From: Symsagittifera roscoffensis
Taxonomy: Eukaryota > Xenacoelomorpha > Acoela > Convolutidae
Length of the DNA: 64,000 nucleotides
Direction of reading: 5' to 3'
Assembly: GCF_963678635.1 (NCBI RefSeq)
Contig: NC_087065.1
Location: 8,395,209 to 8,459,208, forward strand
Numbering within the stretch: position 1 is the stretch's first letter; every line of letters starts with the position of its first letter. The translations under genes were made by a program, and so were the position numbers. Below, in pieces: positions 59,196 to 64,000 of the stretch. Below the pieces are notes generated by a model, which did not search any database, was not told where the DNA came from, and saw nothing but the letters and a program-made list of their open reading frames with translations.

Positions 59196-59680
59196 ATGAA
59201 TGAACTTACCTGTTCACTTCGGAAAAGAATATCTGATCACGATCCATTAGAAATTATTGGGAAAAGTTTGCAGTTGAGCGATCTGAACTTTTTTGTTATC
59301 TTCAATGAAGAGACTGCGTTTCAACTTCGCCAGACAATCAATTTAGCTCGCAGCCTTATCTGCTTTGAAAAAGAAAAAGGGCCAATTGTGAAAACGAACA
59401 ATGATTGGGAAGGTGCAAAATACAAATTGAGGAAGATAAAAATAATAAAACCAGAACTGTTTTCAGCTGAACTCAACAGGAAATGCAGGTTACGAACAAC
59501 CCAAGCTCACATTTTTTGCAATTTTTGCAGCAACAATTTCAACGTGTGATGAATTTGACTATTGGTCCTCAGAGAAATCAAATTAAACAATTAGATGAAG
59601 TTTTGCAAGTTTCTGCAGAGCAGAGGCATGTCATAATTAGTTCGTCCGCATTTCAACTTTTGCAACTGATAAATAATTGA
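59196..59680 (+). pseudogene. Unrecognised protein-like relic in two overlapping frames
   Basis: Frame 1 (59196-59549, 117 codons) reads as ordinary mixed-composition protein, for example DHDPLEIIGKSLQLSDLNFF and GPIVKTNNDWEGAKYKL. Frame 2 (59483-59680) overlaps it and reads SSHFLQFLQQQFQRVMNLTI, then GPQRNQIKQLDEVLQV. The DNA at 59210-59640 is less AT-rich than its flanks. A single frameshift near 59490 could join them, which suggests a decayed gene or mobile-element ORF. No family is recognised. Confidence 0.35.
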
Positions 59681-59689
59681 TCATCCTAA

Positions 59690-60567
59690 AAAAAAGGCTT
59701 CATCAAAACCTAACGCCAAAGCTCGTCATTTTAACTGATAATGACATAATGACATCTCTAACAAAGTTATGGAATGACGCGCGGTTGTTAAAAATTTCTG
59801 CGCTCTTTTGAACACAGGTGCAAAAAACACCGTTTCTGGACTTATTTTGAAATAATTTGACGGCTATGCCTCTAGAGAGCAATGTTATTGAAAAGTAATA
59901 AAATAAATTACCTTAATTCAGCATTTAATAGCTCTTGAGGGATCTAAATTACTTGAATCTCCCAGACAAAACTATTTTTACTTTTTTAATCATATTTTTT
60001 ACAATTCTAATATGAAATTGCGGTTCTAGTGTAGATAACTATACTACTAAAATCTTTCCGTTCAATTTAATAGTGATTTAGTCAGCTAAAACTTCAGCTC
60101 TTTTTAATTTGGGTCAAGAAGTTGCTTAAATGGGTAAGTTTGTGTATAACAAGCACTACTTAAGCTAACTAACTCTTTTTTCTCAAGATAATGCTCTATA
60201 AATAATTGCAGCACAAATTACAAAAATCTGCTCCGCGAAAATGTGGTTACCAAATTCTTGTGCAAAAATTGCGCAAACGAACTCAGTCCCGACTTTTCAA
60301 CGTTCGCTCCTGAAGCACGATATTCTGCCGACCTCATCTGAGTTTGTTTTCGGTTCCCAATTTTCATGAAAAAAAAATAAACGGTCGAACTCGTAGTCTG
60401 CGAAAATTTCCTGTTTTGAGTGGGCGAATTGCAATCTGTTTGGAGATTCAAATATATTTTTTTGCTTTTTGTTTGATTGTGAAAATTTTTATTAACCAAT
60501 CAGAACGCAAAACTAACCCCTAAATACTTGATGTTAACGTTTCAATAGTTAAACTAGTCCGATCAAT
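59690..60567. other. AT-rich sequence, no gene seen
   Basis: A minus frame at 60218-60499 has no recognised features. No repeat structure noted. Confidence 0.4.
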
Positions 60568-60963
60568 CAGAGGCGGATCTAGGATTTTCTCGAGGGGGTG
60601 GATTTTCAAAAAAAAATCGAAAATTTTGTCGATCTTTTTTTTAGGCCGACCAAATTGATTTTCTGAGCTCTCCCAAATCACTATAAAGACCCTAATTTGA
60701 CTAAATTTCTGCGCCGCAGACAACTTTTTCAAAAAGCAAGCCAAAAAAGCGTTTTTATGCACTTTTTGGAAAAATTCGACTAAGGAATCGCGTTTTTTCG
60801 GCGCGCGCTTCCCCTTAAAATAAGTATATCCGTCACCAAAAAAGAGGTCCGTCACTAAAAATGATATCTCAAAATAGTACAAAGGGGGGAAGCTTTCGGT
60901 CGGTAGGTGGTCGAATCCCTGAGGGAAGGGGGCGTCCGCCCCGCTAAATCCGCCCCGCCCCTG
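60568..60963 (+). mobile_element. hAT-like MITE with 8-bp target duplication
   Basis: Ends are CAGAGGCGGATCTAGG and the inverse-type CCGCCCCGCCCCTG. The interior is shared with 28482-28843 (TCTCAAAATAGTACAAAGGG, GGTCGAATCCCTGAGG). Flanks CGATCAAT on the left and AGATCAAT on the right form an 8-base duplication with one mismatch, the length typical of hAT transposons. Non-autonomous, 396 bases. A minus frame across it is incidental. Confidence 0.8.
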
Positions 60964-61220
60964 AGATCAATTTTGAAACAGATAGAAATAAATTGATCTC
61001 AAAACAACCCAGCAATTCCAAGTTTGTTTAGATTGATTCAGACAAGAAATAAGAGCAGGGTTAATTAGACTGGGTAGTTGTACGAATACATCCGGCCGAA
61101 AATAGATAGTGTGATAAACAGACAGTGAAAGCAAAAAGAAATTACTCCATGAGATAGCAAGCAAGTCCTGTGTCGACTGAAGCAACCAGCGGGTCTCGAA
61201 TAATGCAGAAAAACATTTGG

Positions 61221-61691
61221 AACAAGACTGCTCGTATCAGGGCGAAGCCCTGAATGTTCAGACTGCAATAACATGAAAAATTCAAATGAAATAAAATAGA
61301 ATATACATTTTTTAATTTGAGACTTTTAAACGTCATATTAAAAACAAAACGATAGATTTTGCTCCTATTAACAAACCAATTATGGCATATAAGCTTCCTC
61401 GAACCAATTTGGAACGATTTCTAAGACGGATTAAATCTCTGCTTACGCGTTAATAGCGCGAAGAATATCGCCCGTTAATTGTCACAAATTGGCCAAACTG
61501 GAAATCTTTAAACCCCCATAACACCGCGAAAAGTGGTGACAGGTGAATTATCTTTCATAATTTGAGCTCAAAAAACAATTCCTTTGGAATGATATAAACA
61601 AAAAAGGCTAGATAAAAAGTCGAAATTTGTCAGAAGAAAAAAACCCAACCCGAGCACAAATATTCCGTTACTTTCGTTACAAAAGTCGGAA
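61221..61691 (-). mobile_element. Helentron-like short element A, internally deleted
   Basis: From AACAAGACTGCTCGTATCAG, perfect hairpin TCAGGGC-GAA-GCCCTGA, to ACAAAAGTCGGAAC. Short deletions remove part of the segment after the hairpin and the TTTTTGACGG block. Flanks ACATTTGG and GATAACAG show no duplication. Confidence 0.85.
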
Positions 61692-62700
61692 CGATAACAG
61701 TTTAGACAATTCAGATTTGAATTTCTATTCAATACATCTGAAGAAAATTGTTCAATAAGTTAATTAATACCAGCACTGTAAGTGTGAGCATTATAGATTG
61801 ACTCTATTCAAACACTTAAGAAAAACGGCAAATTTCTCCATAAGTACAGTTCTGCTGATTGATTCCTTGAATGAAATTTTTTTTTCGCTTGTCGGAATAT
61901 CATGTATATCGAAATATTGTCGAAATATCAATTAATATGTCGGAATATAAGTCCAAACTGTCTGCAGTTTTGAACTGCGTCATCATAAAAGAGTTTGAAT
62001 TAATAGTTCCTACGTTACGGAACTTTCCAAAAAACGCGATAATCTTGATGAGAAAGCTGATGCTTTATCAAAATTTTCTTTTTTTTTCTGCTGTCAGTGA
62101 AAACTTATAGATCGCGCTTTCTGTACAAACCTAGTTTAAATTTTTGGATGTTTTGATCTTATATTCAGTATCAAAATCAAATTTTTAGCATTAGATTCAT
62201 TTTTTAAATTTGTCAAAAAATCAAGTTGTCTCACTTTCTTTTTTCATAACCCTCACGTTAATTGTATAATTTTGCTGTAGAAACTTTCCAAAAAAGCTGG
62301 TAACCCTGCATCCAAGAAACTATTAAAAAGGGCAGAAAGTTGTAACATAGCCTCAACAGATGAAATATGCTTTAGTTGAATCTATTTAACCCAGTGGTTT
62401 CCCAAACCTGTTTAATGAAATTGAAGCATGGCTTTAAAGTTTGTTAAACTTGTGTCAATTCAAAATTCAACCAATAATTGAGACAGAAATAGAACTAACT
62501 AATTAGAACTATCAATGTTCAATCTTGGATTCTCAAAGCTAAACACAAATTTAAATACACCCAAATGAGAAATGTCTAACAGATTGCAAGAAATTTTTCA
62601 CTAGCTCTATCAATTGTCCTTTTTCTACTTTTTTGAACCAACAGCAAAATTATACTAGTAAAAAGATTTTAGATAAAGTTAAGGGCATGCGCAAAAAATC
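61692..62700. other. AT-rich sequence, no gene seen
   Basis: A short plus frame (61871-62110) lacks recognisable features. Nothing else is noted. Confidence 0.4.
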
Positions 62701-63159
62701 GTTCCGATTCTCGAAGAAAACAGAATATTTATGCTCGGTGTGGTTTCTTTTTTCAGTCAAATTTTGCCGATCGAAATAATAGCTTTCAAGAAAATAATTT
62801 ATACCCCATTGAAGATATCGACTTCTTGAGCTCAAATGTAAAAAGATATTACATCAGATTAGTTTCTGTAAAGTTCTGGGGGTTTGAAATTGACAAATTG
62901 GCCATGTTCTGGATTAAATTATGTGCGCTTATGTGCGTAAAGAGTTTATTCACAATCCTGAGAGCGTAACGCGAATTATTTATGTGTGGCGAATTATCCC
63001 GCACAACAAAATCGTTCCACATTGAACTCAGGCTATTTAATTGATCGTATTAATTTCGTGTGACTCAAAATTTTACACTTCGATATTGTCCAAAAAGTAT
63101 AGATTTTTAATATTAGCTTTTCCCAAAATATTTTGCCCTGATATACGAGCAGTCTTGTT
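62701..63159 (+). mobile_element. Helentron-like short element B
   Basis: Starts GTTCCGATTCTCGAAGAAAA and runs through GAGCGTAACGCGAATTATTT, ending TTTGCCCTGATATACGAGCA, GTCTTGTT. One hairpin arm (CAGGG..) and the inner GTCGGAAC are missing from the right end. A 61-codon frame across it is incidental. Confidence 0.75.
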
Positions 63160-64000
63160 GTGATTCATATTTGTCAAACTGAAGGAGGCGCATGAGACCA
63201 GCGAAGTAAAAACATCTTGCACACGAGCGGATCAAGTTAGAAAAAAAAATTACCGTAACAAAAACCAAAACAAACCACTGTTAAATAAAAAAAATATAAT
63301 AAACTATAATAGCTATCAATTAATTAAACAGCTAACTAAGTTTACAGCCATCATCAGGGATTACGAAAAAGTAATTCGAGTCTAATTAATTGGCAATAAA
63401 TTGTTTCAATAAATTGATTGACAGGCGTCCACCAATTATTTAATTGATTGGTGAATTATCATTTAATTGCAGTTAATTGAATGGTGCGGAATTGATCCGG
63501 CTTTTCTACAAATAATCGCTGCAAAATAGCAGCAACTAAAATGAAGTATATATCTGCATTCTCGGACAAGGAGTTAGTTGCCAACATCACCGCATGAGTT
63601 TTTGTTCTGCTTGACAGACAGTTTTAGTGGCTTACATTAATTTAACTAAAAAATTATAGTTTGTGTTCGTAAATAGGATCGAATTCTTGTTTTACCATTC
63701 TTTTCTTTCTTCCGAAATGATTGCCAATTAATTGCTATTAATTGCAATAATTGGTTGGTCTAGGTGCCCAATTACAATTTAGTGGTTTGTACACCAAAAA
63801 TTTAATTGGTCTTGCTCCAATCATTTTTTCAGGACCCCTGACCACCATAATACCCCTTAGACTGCTGGTTAGAAAAAGTGAAAATGATCAAGAATCAGGC
63901 CACATAAAAAATGCCCTTCCTACATTTTGAAATAAAAGCAGATACGGACTTTATAAGAAGAAATAAACAAATTCAGCAAATCACTACACACTTTTTCTAC
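63160..64000. other. Non-coding window end, AATTAATTG-rich
   Basis: Two blocks (63380-63480 and 63715-63820) are rich in AATTAATTG/CAATTAATT words and partly inverse to each other (CCACCAATTATTTAATTGAT; TTGCAATAATTGGTTGG), so another small foldback element is possible but not proven. No gene. Confidence 0.35.

Noticed and set aside
43950-64000. Search for a synaptotagmin transmembrane exon or promoter on the minus strand
   Set aside because: Hydrophobic frames (for example 50306-50572) lack the Cys-rich and basic flanks and splice sites expected, and are typical of AT-rich noise.

Overview
This is eukaryotic, almost certainly metazoan, AT-rich DNA. Coding exons are sparse, introns are long, and transposable-element sequence fills most of the space. 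The species cannot be named from the sequence. A synaptotagmin with two intact C2 domains and an AIG1/IAN-type GTPase point to an animal with a repeat-rich genome, probably an invertebrate.

Only two real genes are well supported. (1) On the + strand, two phase-compatible exons (212-394 and 4614-5269) encode the middle and C-terminal part of an AIG1/GIMAP-like GTPase. The P-loop exon lies to the left of the window. A poly(A) signal follows the stop by about 70 bases. (2) On the - strand, four phase-compatible exons (43420-43828, 42486-42704, 29117-29412, 26239-26506) encode the linker, C2A, C2B and tail of a synaptotagmin closest to the Syt3/6/9/10 group. Its N-terminal transmembrane exon(s) must lie at higher coordinates and were not found. 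One intron of this gene is 13 kb and is packed with mobile-element copies.

Layout. 1-5.3 kb: the GTPase gene, with an intron holding a CT-rich triplicated repeat and a split minisatellite. 6.1-12.8 kb: relics of retroelement or virus-like coding DNA, including a decayed gag with a zinc knuckle on the - strand and a 1.1-1.2 kb unit present three times in tandem. 14.4-18.3 kb: two diverged copies of one long repeat. 19.8-21.2 kb: an element with terminal inverted repeats, filled with GTTCGAC minisatellite. 22.3-25.1 kb: four copies of one short interspersed element. 26.2-43.8 kb: the synaptotagmin gene. 44-64 kb: gene-poor, with more interspersed elements, LINE reverse-transcriptase relics, a palindromic-repeat element, a MULE transposase fragment and a hAT-like MITE.

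The most notable system is a family of about 0.45-0.55 kb non-coding elements, with over 20 full or partial copies. They have GTTCCGACT/AGTCGGAAC subterminal inverted repeats and a small hairpin next to one end only. No long target duplication is visible, and at least three interiors share the same termini. A paralogous empty site inside the window (14.9 kb compared with 17.6 kb) shows an insertion into an A-tract. These traits fit non-autonomous Helentron-like rolling-circle transposons (HINEs). That is an inference: no Rep/helicase gene is present in the window.
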